The notes under the pieces: model-generated
What the model saw: the letters and a program-made list of their open reading frames with translations, nothing else
What the model was told of the DNA's origin: nothing
Databases searched by the model: none
DNA from: Nocardioides sp. URHA0020
GTDB taxonomy: Bacteria > Actinomycetota > Actinomycetes > Propionibacteriales > Nocardioidaceae
Assembly: GCF_000620705.1 (NCBI RefSeq)
Contig: NZ_KK211168.1
Coordinates: 589,633 to 633,216, forward strand
Reading direction: 5' to 3'
DNA: 43,584 nucleotides
Program-made: the position numbers and the translations under genes
Shown here: piece after piece, positions 43,490-43,584 of the stretch
Layout: each line of letters starts with the position of its first letter
How positions within the stretch are numbered: the first letter of the stretch is position 1

Positions 43490-43584
43490 GTGAACCGTTT
43501 CAACGGCGTGTCGGGCCCAACCGACCAACTCGAGTCCACCGACCCCAGCCTGCTCGCTGAGGAGTACGTGCCCCTCGTAGCACA
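43490..43584 (+). CDS. Partial CDS, N-terminus only; possibly a sigma-70 family protein
   Basis: The frame opens with GTG at 43490 and runs off the window after 31 codons: MNRFNGVSGPTDQLESTDP followed by SLLAEEYVPLVA. The last dozen residues resemble the beginning of region 2 in FliA/WhiG-type sigma factors (a hydrophobic helix with YxPLV), but this is too short to be decisive. The ribosome site is weak. The AT-richer DNA before it fits a real promoter. Confidence 0.4.
   Translation, partial: MNRFNGVSGPTDQLESTDPSLLAEEYVPLVA

Noticed and set aside
43223..43528. A 101-codon minus-strand ORF near the window end
   Set aside because: It overlaps the VOC-like remnant in the opposite sense and the AT-richer promoter region; no motif recognised.

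Overview
The window reads as chromosome of a high-GC actinomycete, most likely a Nocardioides-type member of the Propionibacteriales. The basis is roughly 70% G+C, very strong third-position GC bias, a primary sigma factor with a Lys/Ala-rich N-terminal tail, actinobacterial families (DUF4192, DUF7455, DUF4333, SigE-family ECF, LprG/P55-like pair), and many start codons lying directly behind a -10 element (leaderless genes). The genus is inferred from gene content; I could not run a search.

Layout. 0-5.1 kb: topoisomerase IV subunit A (parC), then an LprG-type lipoprotein and a 14-helix MFS exporter as a tight operon. 5.2-7 kb: beta-carbonic anhydrase, an SDR dehydrogenase, a small unknown protein. 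7.0-9.1 kb: parE on the minus strand, whose only start codon giving the full conserved N-terminus appears to be ATC. 9.4-12.5 kb: a DUF7455 zinc-ribbon protein, a strong terminator, DUF456 and EamA membrane proteins, a phytoene-desaturase-like FAD enzyme. 12.5-17.2 kb (minus): secreted protein, two tandem cytochrome P450s, and sigA. parC, parE and sigA together match the neighbourhood of the hrdB-parE-parC region in Streptomyces.

17.4-19.7 kb (minus): ECF sigma factor of the SigE family with its translationally coupled membrane/beta-propeller partner, then an HhH-GPD repair protein. 19.7-26.0 kb looks like an acquired block: secreted alpha/beta hydrolase, divergent LAL-type LuxR regulator, MFS exporter, coupled second alpha/beta hydrolase. 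The block ends at a broken 5' piece of a second HhH-GPD repair gene, so repair-gene sequence lies at both edges.

26.1-30.7 kb: universal stress protein, an unknown protein, two adjacent glutamate-cysteine-ligase-like genes, DUF4192. 30.8-35.3 kb: dinB, convergent with pxpCB; a frameshifted DUF4333 lipoprotein and a 460-bp gap with phased TCCACA hexamers separate pxpB from pxpA. The pxp genes (5-oxoproline to glutamate) and the glutamate-cysteine-ligase-like genes suggest local clustering of gamma-glutamyl metabolism. 35.3-39.5 kb: a perfect 23-bp-arm inverted repeat, oligopeptidase B, an alternative group-2 sigma factor with a textbook terminator, a 34-bp repeat cluster, coaE. 39.5-43.6 kb: secreted CocE/NonD-type (S15) hydrolase, a four-helix membrane protein, DUF309 protein, a probable VOC-protein remnant, and the first 31 codons of a gene running off the end.

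No rRNA, tRNA, CRISPR array, transposase or phage gene was seen. The most unusual signals are the ATC start of parE, the pervasive -10/N6/start-codon arrangement, the large inverted repeat upstream of the oligopeptidase, the helically phased TCCACA cluster, and the regulator/exporter/two-hydrolase block bounded by repair-gene sequence.
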